From positions 5,027,910-5,091,909 of the forward strand of contig NZ_CP031165.1 of NCBI RefSeq assembly GCF_003344865.1: a stretch of 64,000 nucleotides of DNA, read 5' to 3'. The stretch comes from Euzebya pacifica (GTDB lineage Bacteria; Actinomycetota; Nitriliruptoria; Euzebyales; Euzebyaceae). Below the pieces are notes generated by a model that did not search any database, was not told where the DNA came from, and saw only the letters and a list, made by a program, of their open reading frames with translations. This document shows positions 10,675 through 20,805 of this stretch, in pieces. Position 1 is the stretch's first letter; every line of letters starts with the position of its first letter. Both the position numbers and the translations under genes were made by a program.

Positions 10675-11393
10675 CCTCCATGAACGCACTCGAGCTCGAC
10701 ACCATCCGCAAGACCTACGGGGAGGGCGAGCAGCAGGTCGTCGCCCTCGACGACGTCTCCATGCAGGTCGCCAACGACGAGATGGTCATCCTCGTCGGCC
10801 CGTCCGGGTCCGGCAAGACGACCCTCCTGACCGTCGCCGGTGCGCTGCTGCAACCCACCAGCGGCCGCGTCGTGGTCGGTGACGAGGAGATCGGCACCCT
10901 CAACGGCAGGCAGCTCGCCGCCTTCCGGCGCGACCGGATCGGCTTCGTCTTCCAGTCCGTCAACCTGGTGCCGTTCCTGACGGCCCGCGAGAACCTGCTG
11001 GTCGTCCGGGACTTCGGTGGCAGCCGCATCGACAAGGCCGCCAAGGAACGTGCCGACCAGCTGCTGGAGGAGCTGGGGCTCGGCGGACGGGCCGACAACC
11101 TGCCCTCGCAGCTGTCCGGCGGCCAGAAGCAACGCGTCGCCATCGGGCGGGCCCTGATGAACGACCCGGCGCTGGTGCTGGTCGACGAACCCACCTCCGC
11201 CCTGGACAGCGAGCTCGGCCAGCAGGTGATGGAGCTGCTGCGTCGCGAGGTGAAGGACCGCGGTGTGGCCGCGATCGTGGTGACCCACGACGAACGGGTT
11301 TTGGACTACGGCGACCGTTCGGTCCGCATCGTCGACGGTGCCCTCGAGGAGGGTTCCGTCGAGGGCGTGGCCAAGGCCGACAACAGCGGCTGA
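10671..11393 (+). CDS. ABC transporter ATP-binding protein (LolD/MacB type)
   Basis: A 240-residue ATPase. Walker A GPSGSGKTT (near 41), Q-loop FVFQSVNLVPF, signature LSGGQKQRVAIGRAL, Walker B VLVDEPTSALD and the switch histidine in VVTHDERVLDYGDR are all intact. The ATG at 10671 overlaps the upstream stop (ATGA); a second ATG at 10680 is possible. Last gene of the TetR-controlled exporter operon, converging with cofE eight bases downstream. Confidence 0.94.
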   Translation: MTSMNALELDTIRKTYGEGEQQVVALDDVSMQVANDEMVILVGPSGSGKTTLLTVAGALLQPTSGRVVVGDEEIGTLNGRQLAAFRRDRIGFVFQSVNLVPFLTARENLLVVRDFGGSRIDKAAKERADQLLEELGLGGRADNLPSQLSGGQKQRVAIGRALMNDPALVLVDEPTSALDSELGQQVMELLRREVKDRGVAAIVVTHDERVLDYGDRSVRIVDGALEEGSVEGVAKADNSG

Positions 11394-11400
11394 CCCCCCG

Positions 11401-12369
11401 TCAGCGCGCCGGTCCCCCGACCGGCCGCACGACCACCGTCCAGCCCTCCCCCGGGTGCACCACCGCGTCGTAGCCGAGGTCCAGCAGCGCGGCCTCGGCA
11501 CGGCCCGCCGCCAGCCCGTCGGCGACGTCGATCCGGTCGGCCACGAACGACCCGCCACCGGCCGCCCCGGCAACCCGCTGCCACTCCCAGTCCTCGGGCA
11601 GCCCGGCCCGCACCGGCGCCCCCTCCCCCGTGGCCAGCCGCCGGGCCAGCCATCCCCGACCGTGCGGGAACAGGTCGGTCTCGGGCGGGCGGACCAGCGC
11701 CTTGCCACCACCGGTTGCCGAGGTGTCCACGACGTCCAGGCCGCGGACGACCACGACGGGCACCCCGGCGGACTTGTCGCGGACCATGTCGGCCGCGCCC
11801 GCGACCTGGTCGGCCTGGGCGATCAACGTCACCCGCAGCGTCTGGCCCTCCCGGTCGACGGTGCCGCGCTCGTCGCGGAGCGCGTCCATGCCGGCCACCC
11901 CCAGCGCCACGTCGGTCTGCCCCTCGCGCCAGGCCCGACCGAAGGTGTCGGACACGATCACGGCAACGTCCACCGCGGCCAGCCGGCGCAGGCCGTCACG
12001 GAGCGCCTCGGCCGCAGCGTCGACGTCGTCCGGCAGGAGCAGCAGCTCGCCGCCGGGCACGTTGGAGGCATCGATCCCGGCGTTGGCGCACACGTAGCCC
12101 TGCCTCGTCCGGACCACCACCACGTGGGGCGTGTCGACGACGACGTCGTCGGCCACCTCGGCGGACATCGCGATGCGCCGTCGGGCGTCCTCGACCTGCT
12201 CGCCGGGCAGCGGGCTGGCAGTCAGGCCCATCGCCTTGCTGACGACCTTGGAGGACACCACCACGACGTCGCCGTCACGCAGGCCGATCGCCGCGCTGAT
12301 CAGGCCGGGCAGGTCGTCGCCGGGGCGAACCTCCCCGATACCCCTGACGGGGAGGAGCGTGATGTTCAT
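11401..12369 (-). CDS. cofE: coenzyme F420-0:L-glutamate ligase
   Basis: A 322-residue F420 gamma-glutamyl ligase that adds glutamates to F420-0 using GTP. The N-terminal ~240 residues match CofE: LPVRGIGEVRPGDDL, VVVSSKVVSKAMGL, and SDTFGRAWREGQTDVALG near 145. Unlike mycobacterial FbiB it does not continue into a full nitroreductase/FMN domain; the last ~80 residues are a short divergent tail. It diverges from the LLM oxidoreductase across 32 bases, with TAGCCT eight bases before the ATG (likely leaderless). cofD and fbiC lie within 7 kb. The CofE domain call is firm; the role of the tail is unknown. Confidence 0.93.
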   Translation of the reverse strand: MNITLLPVRGIGEVRPGDDLPGLISAAIGLRDGDVVVVSSKVVSKAMGLTASPLPGEQVEDARRRIAMSAEVADDVVVDTPHVVVVRTRQGYVCANAGIDASNVPGGELLLLPDDVDAAAEALRDGLRRLAAVDVAVIVSDTFGRAWREGQTDVALGVAGMDALRDERGTVDREGQTLRVTLIAQADQVAGAADMVRDKSAGVPVVVVRGLDVVDTSATGGGKALVRPPETDLFPHGRGWLARRLATGEGAPVRAGLPEDWEWQRVAGAAGGGSFVADRIDVADGLAAGRAEAALLDLGYDAVVHPGEGWTVVVRPVGGPAR

Positions 12370-12377
12370 TGCGGGTC

Positions 12378-12383
12378 AGGCTA
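12378..12383 (-). promoter_or_regulatory. -10 element of a likely leaderless cofE promoter
   Basis: TAGCCT on the minus strand, separated by eight bases from the cofE ATG, with no Shine-Dalgarno. Same hexamer and spacing as at fbiC (16921) and the ROK repressor (50659). Confidence 0.5.
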
Positions 12384-12401
12384 AGCGGGCAGAGTGGGGC
12401 C

Positions 12402-13337
12402 ATGGCAAACAACGACGCAATCAACCTCATGGTCGAAGGCCAGGAGTCCGTGACGTGGGCGCAGTGGGTCGCGCTCGCCGAGGCGGCGGAATCCGCCGGC
12501 CTGCAGGGCCTGTTCCGCAGCGACCACTACGCCAGCGTGCAGGGCCGCACCGAACGCAGCGCCCTCGACGCGTGGTCGACGCTGGCTGCCCTGGCCGCCC
12601 TGACCGACACCATCCAGCTGGGCACGATGGTCTCGCCCGCCTCGTTCCGCCACCCGTCGGTGCTGGCCAAGCAGGTCGTCGTTGCCGACCACGTGTCGGG
12701 TGGACGGGTCGAGCTCGGCTTCGGCGCCGGCTGGAACGAGCTGGAGCACACGATGTACGGCTTCGACTTCGCTGACCTCGGCACGCGCTACGACGTGATG
12801 GCCGAGCAGATCGAGATCATCCGTCGGCAGTGGACCGAGGAGTCCGTCGACTTCGACGGCGAGCACTACACGCTGGCCGGCTGCGAGGCCCGCCCCAAGC
12901 CGCTCGGCCACGTCCCGATCATCATGGGTGGGCAGGCCCAGCCGCGCGGGGCAGAGCTCGCCGCCCGGTGGGCCGACGAGTACAACACGACCTTCCCCAG
13001 CACCGACGCGGTGCGCGAACGCAAGGCCCGCCTGGACGCGGCGTGCGAGGAGGCCGGCCGTGACCCGCTGCCGATGTCGATCATGACCGGCTGCATCCTG
13101 GGCGAGACCGAGGCCGACGTGCACGCGAGGGCCGAGCGGATCATGGCATGGTCCAACGCCGACGGCAGCGCCGAGGAGTGGCTGGCCGGGCTGCGACACG
13201 AATGGGTCGTCGGCACCGTCGAGCAGGCGCAGGCCCGGCTGGAGGAGTACCGCGAGGCGGGGATCAGCCGCTTCTTCCTGCAGCACCAGCTCCACGACGA
13301 GACCGACATGGTCGCCCTGATGGGCCAGCTCAACTAG
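12402..13337 (+). CDS. LLM-class F420-dependent oxidoreductase
   Basis: A 311-residue luciferase-like TIM-barrel oxidoreductase. Motifs: SAGLQGLFRSDHYASV near 34, HPSVLAKQVVVADHVSGGR (typical LLM substrate/cofactor loop) near 87, FGAGWNELEH near 114 and PIIMGGQAQPRG near 178. The position between cofE and cofD makes F420 the most likely cofactor rather than FMN. Start ATG at 12402; the frame extends upstream only into the divergent promoter space. The physiological substrate cannot be read from sequence. Confidence 0.88.
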   Translation: MANNDAINLMVEGQESVTWAQWVALAEAAESAGLQGLFRSDHYASVQGRTERSALDAWSTLAALAALTDTIQLGTMVSPASFRHPSVLAKQVVVADHVSGGRVELGFGAGWNELEHTMYGFDFADLGTRYDVMAEQIEIIRRQWTEESVDFDGEHYTLAGCEARPKPLGHVPIIMGGQAQPRGAELAARWADEYNTTFPSTDAVRERKARLDAACEEAGRDPLPMSIMTGCILGETEADVHARAERIMAWSNADGSAEEWLAGLRHEWVVGTVEQAQARLEEYREAGISRFFLQHQLHDETDMVALMGQLN

Positions 13338-13358
13338 CCCACGTTCGAGGTGCACGGA

Positions 13359-13382
13359 CCGGCCGGGTCGGTGCCCGGCCGG
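13359..13382. terminator. bidirectional hairpin between the LLM oxidoreductase and cofD
   Basis: A perfect 9-bp inverted repeat CCGGCCGGG / CCCGGCCGG with a 6-base loop sits in the 49-base gap between two convergent genes, 21 bases after the first stop and 4 bases from the other. It can serve both strands. Confidence 0.6.
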
Positions 13383-13386
13383 CTCG

Positions 13387-14328
13387 TCAGGCCGCCTGGA
13401 GGGTGCCGAGCATCCCCACGGCGGTCTCGGCCAAGCGGGTGGAGACGTCGACGTCGACCATCATCGTGTCGGTGACGGCGACGTCGACCCCGGTCGCGCG
13501 GATGGCGTCGGCGCTGGCGGCGTCGGCGGTGTCGATGACCCAGCCGTCGAGGAAGTCGGCGTAGAGTCCGGCGACGCCGGCGGCGCTGACCTCGGCCCCG
13601 ACCGCTGGCAGCAGCTTGTCGGCCATGCCTCGCACGACCCGCCCGCCGACGATCGGGCTGACCCCGACGACGGGCTTGTCGCGCAACAGCTCGCGGACGG
13701 GGGCGATGTCCAGGATCGTGCCGATCGACACGACGGGGTTGGAGGGGCACAGGACCACCAGGTCGGCGCCCTCGATGGCGGCGACCACGGCGTCGGTCGC
13801 CCGTGCGTCCTCCCCGCCCTCCAGCCAGACCCGGTCGATCGGTGATGCCGCTCGTTCACCGACCCACCACTCCTGGAAGTGCAGCTCGCGTCCGTCGCTG
13901 GTCCGCACCCGGGTGGCCACCGTCGCATCGGTCATCGGCAGCAGCGCGAACGGCAGGTCCCACGCCGAAGCGATCGTGCGGGTGGCGTCGGTCAGCGTGC
14001 CCCCCTCGCCGATGACGCGGGCCCGGACGAGGTGGGTGGCGATGTCGCGGTCGCCGAGGGTGAACCAGTCCGGCTGCCCGTAGCGACCCTTCAGCTCCGC
14101 GGCGACGGTGAACGTCTCCTCGGCCCTGCCCCAGCCCTGCTCGGGGTGGACCCCGCCACCGAGGGTGTAGGTGATGGTGTCCAGGTCCGGGGAGACGTGG
14201 AGGCCGTGGATCGCCAGGTCGTCACCGGTGTTGGCGACGACGGTCAGCGACGCGGGGTCGACGGCACGGACCAGGCCGCGGAGGAAGCGTGCGGCACCGA
14301 TGCCGCCAGCGAGGGAGACGACGTTCAT
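13387..14328 (-). CDS. cofD: 2-phospho-L-lactate transferase (F420 biosynthesis)
   Basis: A 313-residue CofD/FbiA that joins the activated lactate/PEP moiety to the deazaflavin Fo, giving (dehydro)F420-0. Motifs: MNVVSLAGGIGAARFLRGL at the N-terminus, VVANTGDDLAIHGLHVSPD, and GGGVHPEQGWGRAEETF around 73-89, a family hallmark. ATG at 14328; a TAGGCT box ten bases upstream suggests a short-leader or leaderless promoter. Together with fbiC and cofE this gives three of the four core F420 steps; the guanylyltransferase (CofC/FbiD) is not in the window. Confidence 0.95.
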   Translation of the reverse strand: MNVVSLAGGIGAARFLRGLVRAVDPASLTVVANTGDDLAIHGLHVSPDLDTITYTLGGGVHPEQGWGRAEETFTVAAELKGRYGQPDWFTLGDRDIATHLVRARVIGEGGTLTDATRTIASAWDLPFALLPMTDATVATRVRTSDGRELHFQEWWVGERAASPIDRVWLEGGEDARATDAVVAAIEGADLVVLCPSNPVVSIGTILDIAPVRELLRDKPVVGVSPIVGGRVVRGMADKLLPAVGAEVSAAGVAGLYADFLDGWVIDTADAASADAIRATGVDVAVTDTMMVDVDVSTRLAETAVGMLGTLQAA

Positions 14329-14382
14329 GTGGCCCGGCAGCCTATTGGCGGCCGGGCCACGACGCACAGGCGACAGGTGGCC

Positions 14383-16752
14383 CTAGCCGCCCGAGCCGGT
14401 GCCCTCCTCGATCTGGGTCACGACGGCCTCGCTGACCACGGCCACGCCACCGACGACCGTCAGGCCGGGCGGGGTGGTGAAGCCGATGGCGTCCAGGAAG
14501 TCCTGGGTCTCCTGCGGCAGTCGCGTGGGCTCCACACCCAGCTGCGGAGCGCCCCGACGCACGGCCAGCGGTGCCGACGCCAGCGCGTAGGTCCAGGCGT
14601 CGCCGTCACGGCTGTTGGACAGGTCGACGACGATGAACTCGCGCGTGGCCGGGTCGGGGGTCCCGATGACCTCCGGCCACAGGTCGCTGGCGATCAGCGC
14701 CCCGGTCTCGAACCGGTTGGCACCGGCCAGTCGACGACCGCCGGGGGCCTGGTTGACGGCCGCGTCGGGCACCACGGCCGAGCCGCCGAGCGCGACGGTG
14801 GAGGTGATGTTCTCGTCAGCCAGCAGCTGCGCGGTCGCGGGGTGCAGGTCATCACCCACGGTCAGCAGGATGGGCTGTCCGACCGCGCCACCGAAGGCGC
14901 CACCGAGCACCGAGTCGGGGAAGTTGTTGCCGGTCGCCAGCAACGCCTCGGTGGTCCCGGGGTGCTGCCGCAGGACTTCCACGGCGATCTCGACCGCGGT
15001 CTCGACACGGCTGGCGCCGCCGAAGCGGACGACCTCGTAGCCGGCGTCGCGCAGCTCCTGTTCGACCGCTGCGGACACCGCGTTCTCGGAGCCGAGGATG
15101 TTGACCCGTCCGCCGTCGGGCAGGGCCCGGTCGATCTCCGCACGGGTGTCGGTGTCCAGCGGGATGTCCGGGCCACCGTCGGTGTAGAGGATGCAGGCGT
15201 CGTCCCCGGCCAGCGGTGCCCCGGCGAGGGCGTCGGCGAACACGTCGTTGCGGGCCAGGACGATCCCGCCGGCGGTGTCGTCGGTGGGGAACAGCAGCTG
15301 GCAGATCTGGATGGCGACGTCGTCGGGGGTCTCGGCGTCCAGGCGCGCGGTGCCCTGGCTGACGGCGGCCAGCTGCAGTCCGACCCCGCTTGCGGGAACG
15401 GAGAAGGCCGTGTTGACCATGATCACCCTGCCGTCGTCGGTGATCGGGGCGATCCGTTCGCCCCGGAAGTCACCGAAGAAGGCGTCGGGGTCATCACCCG
15501 TCGTGGTCACGAGGTCGCCCGTGCGGCTGTCCACGGCGGAGAGGCCGAAGCCGAACGCGGAGTACCACACAGTGCCCTTGGCGTCGACCTTGGGCTCGCC
15601 GGTGTTGAGGAAGCTCGGGGTCGGGTCGTGGGTCCAGACCGGCTGGCCGGTCTCGAGGGAGATGGCGAAGACGCTGTCGCCGCTGGGCTCGACGGTGACG
15701 ATCACGTCGTCGGCGAGTGCCAGCCGGTCGACCCAGTAGCCGAGGCCCGCCTGGTCGGCGGTGTCGTCCCGCTCGTAGACAACCGACCAGTCCTCGACCA
15801 GGTCGTCCCCGGACCGGTCGTAGCGCGTGACGGTCTCGGGGAAGGCGTCGTCGTGGACCACGATCCCGCCGTCGAGCGCGACCACCTGCGCGACGTCGCC
15901 GACCTCGATGGTGGACAGGGTTGCCCCCGTGGCGACGTCGAACACCCCGAGGAGGTTGGGCGTGTCGGTGTCGAACCCGAGCCGGAACGGGAAGTAGAAC
16001 GACGCCTCGTCGGGCGCGACGACCAACCGGGGGAAGAAGGACCCCTCCCAGCCATCGAAGTAGGTCTCCCAGGCCATCGTCATGTCGGCGCCGGACAGGT
16101 CGATGCCGACCAGCCAGCGGTCGAAGTTGCGGCGCTGGTTGAACATCAGCATGTCGCCGGCCAGGACGAGGTGGCCGCTGTCGAGGTCCCCACCGAGGCA
16201 CGCCGGGTTGCCGTCGTCCGGCACGTCACCGGGCGTGTTGGTGACCGGCCCCTCCCACGCTCGCACGACCGAGCCGTCGGCAGCATCGATCTCGAGGATC
16301 CCCGGCAGGTCGGCGACGGTGTGGCCGGCACCTCCGGTGGTGAAGGCGTAGACGAACCCGTCGTCGCTGGCCACGGGCAGGCATCCGGAGTCCATGTTGT
16401 CCAGCTGCCATGCGACCGAGCCGTCATCGGCATCGATGGCGACCAGCACGTCGACGGTGGTGCCGTCGGGCTGGGACTCGTGGGCGTTCAGCACCACATG
16501 GCCCTCGCTGTCACGGATGACCTGTGTTGCGTGGCTGCCGTCGCGTCCGAGCTGTGGGTGCTGCACCGCCCACTCGAGCCCAGCCACCGTCGGGCCGGCA
16601 CCGGGGCTGGAGAAGTCCCCCTGTGACGACCCGGCTGCGCTGCCACCCGGGAGTGGGCCGGCGAAGGCGGGCAGCGGGCCCAGCAAGGCAACGACGATGG
16701 TCACGGCCAGGGCAACGGCCCCGGGGCGAAGTCGACGGGTGAGCAAGTACAC
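14383..16752 (-). CDS. secreted PQQ-like beta-propeller protein with cell-wall-binding repeat 2 domain
   Basis: A 789-residue exported protein. GTG at 16752 is preceded by aggagg six bases away. Signal peptide ~1-31 ending GPLPAFAG. Residues ~50-450 form a PQQ-like/WD40-type beta-propeller with blade motifs such as [13 protein letters not shown] and [13 protein letters not shown]. From ~465 to the end are cell-wall-binding repeat 2 units ([63 protein letters not shown]), which attach proteins non-covalently to the actinobacterial or firmicute wall. The propeller may be a scaffold rather than a quinoprotein. No operon partner; divergent from fbiC. Ligand unknown. Confidence 0.85.
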   Translation of the reverse strand: MYLLTRRLRPGAVALAVTIVVALLGPLPAFAGPLPGGSAAGSSQGDFSSPGAGPTVAGLEWAVQHPQLGRDGSHATQVIRDSEGHVVLNAHESQPDGTTVDVLVAIDADDGSVAWQLDNMDSGCLPVASDDGFVYAFTTGGAGHTVADLPGILEIDAADGSVVRAWEGPVTNTPGDVPDDGNPACLGGDLDSGHLVLAGDMLMFNQRRNFDRWLVGIDLSGADMTMAWETYFDGWEGSFFPRLVVAPDEASFYFPFRLGFDTDTPNLLGVFDVATGATLSTIEVGDVAQVVALDGGIVVHDDAFPETVTRYDRSGDDLVEDWSVVYERDDTADQAGLGYWVDRLALADDVIVTVEPSGDSVFAISLETGQPVWTHDPTPSFLNTGEPKVDAKGTVWYSAFGFGLSAVDSRTGDLVTTTGDDPDAFFGDFRGERIAPITDDGRVIMVNTAFSVPASGVGLQLAAVSQGTARLDAETPDDVAIQICQLLFPTDDTAGGIVLARNDVFADALAGAPLAGDDACILYTDGGPDIPLDTDTRAEIDRALPDGGRVNILGSENAVSAAVEQELRDAGYEVVRFGGASRVETAVEIAVEVLRQHPGTTEALLATGNNFPDSVLGGAFGGAVGQPILLTVGDDLHPATAQLLADENITSTVALGGSAVVPDAAVNQAPGGRRLAGANRFETGALIASDLWPEVIGTPDPATREFIVVDLSNSRDGDAWTYALASAPLAVRRGAPQLGVEPTRLPQETQDFLDAIGFTTPPGLTVVGGVAVVSEAVVTQIEEGTGSGG

Positions 16753-16920
16753 AGGTTCCTCCTGGCGCGTGGGCGCAACCCCCTCAGGGCTGCATGTCTG
16801 GGCGGCGACGACGAGTTCCCCGCTCGTCGATCGAGGTCACCCTAGGTCATGCTCTCCGTCTTCCGGAGCTCCCGTCATCGTTTCGTTCCCGGCGCTCGTG
16901 GCGTCGGGACCCGCCGGCTA

Positions 16921-16926
16921 TAGCCT
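16921..16926 (+). promoter_or_regulatory. -10 element of a likely leaderless fbiC promoter
   Basis: TAGCCT eight bases before the fbiC ATG, with no Shine-Dalgarno between them. Identical to the arrangement at cofE and the ROK repressor. Confidence 0.5.
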
Positions 16927-16934
16927 TGTCGCCC

Positions 16935-19529
16935 ATGACACAGACCGACTCTGGTCACCTGTCCACCGCCGACGCAACGCCTGTCACGCCCGACCCCGTG
17001 AACGCCCACGCGATGCGCCGCGCCCTTGCCCGCGCCGACGCGGGCAAGCAGCTGAACGCCGACGAGGCCGCCGTGCTGATCCGCGCCCGTGGCGAGGACC
17101 TCCAGCGGCTGATGGCGCTGGCCGCCCGTGTTCGCGACCAGGCCTTCGGCGACCGCATCACCTACAGCCGCAAGGTGTTCATCCCCCTCACCCACCTGTG
17201 CCGCGACACCTGTGGCTACTGCACGTTCGCATGGCCGCCAAAGGGCGACATCCCCGCGTTCATGTCCCTCGACCAGGTCGTGGAGGTGGCACGACAGGGC
17301 GCCGCTGCCGGCTGCAAGGAGGCGCTGTTCACCCTCGGCGACCAGCCGGAGGAGCGCTATCCCGCCGCCCGCCAGTGGCTTGACGAACGTGGGTACGACT
17401 CGACCCTCGCCTACCTGCGTGCGGCGGCGATCCACGTGATCGAGGAGACGGGGCTCATCCCCCACCTCAACCCGGGCGTGATGTCGTGGACTGACCTCGC
17501 GACCCTCAAGCCGGTGTCGGGCTCCATGGGGATCATGATGGAGTCGACCTCCGACCGGCTGCACGAGAAGGGCATGCCGCACCACAACTGCCCGGACAAG
17601 GTGCCGGCGGTGCGCCTGCAGGTGCTGGAGGACGCGGGCAAGCAGTCGGTGCCGTTCACCTCCGGCATCCTGATCGGCATCGGCGAGACCCCCGAGGAAC
17701 GGGCCGACACCCTCCTCGCGATGGCGTCATCGGCCCGTCGGTACGGTCACCTCCAGGAGGTGATCGTGCAGAACTTCCGGGCCAAGCCCGATACCGCGAT
17801 GCGCGACCACCCCGAACCGGACCGCGACGACCTGCTGGCCACCGTCGCCACCGCCCGGTTGGTCCTGCCCACCCGCGTCCACCTGCAGGCCCCGCCGAAC
17901 CTGTCCCCCGAGGACGTCGAGGTCATCGTCGGCGCCGGCATCGACGACTGGGGAGGGGTGTCGCCGGTCACCCCCGACCACGTCAACCCCGAGGCACCCT
18001 GGCCCCACCTGGACGAGCTGACGGCCCGCACCGCCGCGGCGGGCAAGGAGCTGACCGAGCGCCTGTGCGCCTATCCCGAGTGGGTCCGCCGGCCCGACCC
18101 GTGGCTGGCCGGGCAGATGCGTCGCCCGATCCAGGCGCTGGCCACCGACGAGGGGCTGGCCCGTCCCGACACCGCCCCGCAGCCGCAGCCGTGGCAGGCC
18201 CCCGACATGCTCGAGGCGCAGGGCGGCGACGACCGCTGGACGTCCGCAGCGGCCGGCGACGGCGTCACCGGCTGGAGCCGCGGCGAGGGCGAGCTGCGCA
18301 CCGACGCCGACGACGTCTACGGCGACACCGGCCTGATCGCCGCCGAGTCGCTGGCCCGCCGGCCCGTCCGCGAGCGGCTGACCGGTGACGTGGCCGGCAT
18401 CCTGCGTCGTGCGGTGGACGGCACCCCGCCCACCGAGGAGGAGGCGCTGGTCCTGTTCGGCGCCGAGGGCCCGGACCTGACGGCGGTCACCGAGGCCGCC
18501 GACGAGGTACGCCGTGCCCGCGTCGGCGACACCGTCACCTACGTCGTCAACCGCAACATCAACTTCACCAACGTCTGCTACGTCGGCTGCCGGTTCTGCG
18601 CCTTCGCCCAGCGACGCGACGACCCCGACGCCTACACCCTGTCCCTCGACGAGGTCGCTGACCGGGCGGAGGAGGCCTGGGCGTTCGGTGCCACGGAGGT
18701 GTGCATGCAGGGCGGCATCCACCCCGACCTGCCGACCGACCACTACGAGCACCTGCTGCGGGCCGTGAAGGCCCGCGTGCCGGACATGCACATCCACGCG
18801 TTCTCCCCCATGGAAGTCGTGACCGGCGCCACCCGGGCCGGCATCAGCGTCAAGGAGTTCCTGGGCCGGGCGAAGGCCGCGGGCCTGGACACCATTCCGG
18901 GCACTGCCGCGGAGATCCTCGACGACGACGTCCGCTGGGTGCTGACCAAGGGCAAGCTGCCGACCGCCGCGTGGGTCGACGTCATGCGCAACGCCCACGC
19001 GCTGGGGATCCCGTCGACGTCGACGATGATGTTCGGCCATGTCGACCAGCCCCACCACTGGGCCGGACACCTGCACCTGCTCCGCCAGCTGCAGGTCGAC
19101 AGCCGCGAGGCCGGCAACCCCGCACGCTTCACCGAGTTCGTGCCGTTGCCGTTCGTGCACGCCCAGTCGCCGATCTACCTGGCCGGCGTCGCCCGTCCGG
19201 GCCCGTCGTGGGAGGACACCCTCAAGGTCCACGCGATCGCCCGCCTGGTCCTGCAGGGCGAGATCGACAACATCCAGCTGAGCTGGGTGAAGCTCGGCGT
19301 CGAGCGGACCACCGAGCTGCTTGACGCCGGCGTCAACGACCTCGGCGGCACGCTGATGGAGGAGACCATCTCGCGCATGGCCGGATCCGACCACGGTGTC
19401 CGCAAGGACCCGGAGGACCTGCGTGCCATAGCCGCAGCTGCCGGTCGTCCGGTCGCCGAACGGTCCACCGACTACCGCCGGAAGGAGCCGGCCGGGATCC
19501 GATACCGGATCTCGCCCGACGCTGCCTGA
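16935..19529 (+). CDS. fbiC: bifunctional 7,8-didemethyl-8-hydroxy-5-deazariboflavin (Fo) synthase, CofGH fusion
   Basis: An 864-residue fused radical-SAM enzyme making Fo, the F420 chromophore, from tyrosine and the ribityl-diaminouracil flavin precursor. The N-terminal CofG half (to ~390) has the cluster motif [10 protein letters not shown] near 93; the C-terminal CofH half (~480-864) has [10 protein letters not shown] near 550. Both CX3CX2C sets are intact. Length equals that of mycobacterial FbiC (~856). ATG at 16935 follows a TAGCCT box. It is followed one base after its stop by an MFS gene, so the two may be cotranscribed. Confidence 0.97.
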   Translation: MTQTDSGHLSTADATPVTPDPVNAHAMRRALARADAGKQLNADEAAVLIRARGEDLQRLMALAARVRDQAFGDRITYSRKVFIPLTHLCRDTCGYCTFAWPPKGDIPAFMSLDQVVEVARQGAAAGCKEALFTLGDQPEERYPAARQWLDERGYDSTLAYLRAAAIHVIEETGLIPHLNPGVMSWTDLATLKPVSGSMGIMMESTSDRLHEKGMPHHNCPDKVPAVRLQVLEDAGKQSVPFTSGILIGIGETPEERADTLLAMASSARRYGHLQEVIVQNFRAKPDTAMRDHPEPDRDDLLATVATARLVLPTRVHLQAPPNLSPEDVEVIVGAGIDDWGGVSPVTPDHVNPEAPWPHLDELTARTAAAGKELTERLCAYPEWVRRPDPWLAGQMRRPIQALATDEGLARPDTAPQPQPWQAPDMLEAQGGDDRWTSAAAGDGVTGWSRGEGELRTDADDVYGDTGLIAAESLARRPVRERLTGDVAGILRRAVDGTPPTEEEALVLFGAEGPDLTAVTEAADEVRRARVGDTVTYVVNRNINFTNVCYVGCRFCAFAQRRDDPDAYTLSLDEVADRAEEAWAFGATEVCMQGGIHPDLPTDHYEHLLRAVKARVPDMHIHAFSPMEVVTGATRAGISVKEFLGRAKAAGLDTIPGTAAEILDDDVRWVLTKGKLPTAAWVDVMRNAHALGIPSTSTMMFGHVDQPHHWAGHLHLLRQLQVDSREAGNPARFTEFVPLPFVHAQSPIYLAGVARPGPSWEDTLKVHAIARLVLQGEIDNIQLSWVKLGVERTTELLDAGVNDLGGTLMEETISRMAGSDHGVRKDPEDLRAIAAAAGRPVAERSTDYRRKEPAGIRYRISPDAA

Positions 19530-19530
19530 C

Positions 19531-20793
19531 GTGGACGGGTCGGGGGCGTCCGGCGTCGAGCCGAACCCCACCGACGCCACGACCGACCGCCGGGCCCTCC
19601 TGGCGGTCGCCGCCACGTTCGCCGCCAACGCCGGGGTCTACGGGTCGTTGTTGCCCCGGTTCCCCCAGCTCGCCGATCGGCTGGACGCGGGCGAGGCCGC
19701 GTTCGGGCTGGCGCTGCTCGGTGGCGGGCTCGGCGGGTTGATCGGCAGCACGCTGATGCCGACGGTCGTCCGACGCCTGGGCGGGTTCGTGCCGACCATC
19801 CGCTGGGCCGTGCCGGTCATGCTGCTCGGCGGCGTCGCCACCGGCGTTGCCCCCACCCTCGTGGTGTTCGGGCTGGCGATGCTGGTCATGGGGCTGGCCG
19901 ACGGGGTGCTCGACCCGGCCATGAACGAGCTGGCCCTGGGCGAGCAGCAGCGTCGCGGTCGGTCGGTGATGGGTCGGATGCACGCGACATGGTCGGGGAC
20001 CACGACCGCGGCGGTTGGCGTCGGCACCCTGCTCGCGGCAGCGGACGTGCCCGTCGGCCTGCACGTGGGTGTGGTCGCCGCCGTCATGGGGCTGCTGCAG
20101 CTCGTCGTCGGCCGGGGACTGCGGGAACGAACGCAGGGCGCGGCTGCCCACGCCGACCCCGGCGAGCCGACCCCCACGGAACGGGGCAGCCTGCGCGAGG
20201 GGCTGTGGGTGCGCCCGGGTCCCCTGCTGACCGTGGGCGCGGTCGGCGTGATGGGTGTGGCCGCCGCGTGGGTGGAGGTACCACCGCAGGACTGGAGCGC
20301 CCTGCTGCTGTCCCGTGAGCTCGGCGCGTCGGCTGGCCTGGCCGGTGCCGGTCCGCTGGTGTTCGTCGGTGGGGTGTTCCTCGGCCGGACCGTCATGGAC
20401 CGGCTGGTCGACCGGTTCGGCGGCCGCCGGGTTGCCATCGGTGCGGGGCTGGCCTCGCTGGTCGGCGTCAGCGCCGGCTTGGTCACGACCGCGTCGACCG
20501 GTTCACCCTGGCCCCTGCTGGTCGGCCTGCTGCTCGGTGGCCTGGGCGCCTCGCCGGTGTTCCCGTTGATGTTCACCGCCGGTGACGCGGCCGCACAGCG
20601 GCTGGGTCGCCCGGCGGGAACCGGCGGCAGCCTCGTGTCGGCCGCCAGCCGGCTGGGATTCCTGTCCTCGCCCGTCCTGGTCGGGTTCGTCGCCGAACGC
20701 CTCGACCTGGTCGTGGCGCTGGCGATCACCCCGCTCGGGGCGCTGCTGATGCTGGCGACCCTGCCACGGATGCTGCGAGCCGCCGACCGCTGA
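19531..20793 (+). CDS. MFS transporter
   Basis: A 420-residue major facilitator with twelve predicted hydrophobic segments in two halves. The loop between helices 2 and 3 carries GGLIGSTLMPTVVRRLGG; the second half has GGVFLGRTVMDRLVDRFGGR, the corresponding A-like motif. Start GTG at 19531, one base after the fbiC stop, so probably translated from the fbiC transcript. The family resembles YbjJ/FsrA-like sugar or drug exporters, but substrate cannot be deduced. Converges with the ThuA gene 12 bases downstream. Confidence 0.87.
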   Translation: MDGSGASGVEPNPTDATTDRRALLAVAATFAANAGVYGSLLPRFPQLADRLDAGEAAFGLALLGGGLGGLIGSTLMPTVVRRLGGFVPTIRWAVPVMLLGGVATGVAPTLVVFGLAMLVMGLADGVLDPAMNELALGEQQRRGRSVMGRMHATWSGTTTAAVGVGTLLAAADVPVGLHVGVVAAVMGLLQLVVGRGLRERTQGAAAHADPGEPTPTERGSLREGLWVRPGPLLTVGAVGVMGVAAAWVEVPPQDWSALLLSRELGASAGLAGAGPLVFVGGVFLGRTVMDRLVDRFGGRRVAIGAGLASLVGVSAGLVTTASTGSPWPLLVGLLLGGLGASPVFPLMFTAGDAAAQRLGRPAGTGGSLVSAASRLGFLSSPVLVGFVAERLDLVVALAITPLGALLMLATLPRMLRAADR

Positions 20794-20805
20794 CCCCGGG
20801 TCGGG

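Noticed and set aside
14383-16752. True PQQ alcohol dehydrogenase for the propeller protein.
   Set aside because: Propeller blades are visible but I could not identify the PQQ-binding Trp/Cys-Cys/Ca ligands; described as PQQ-like only.
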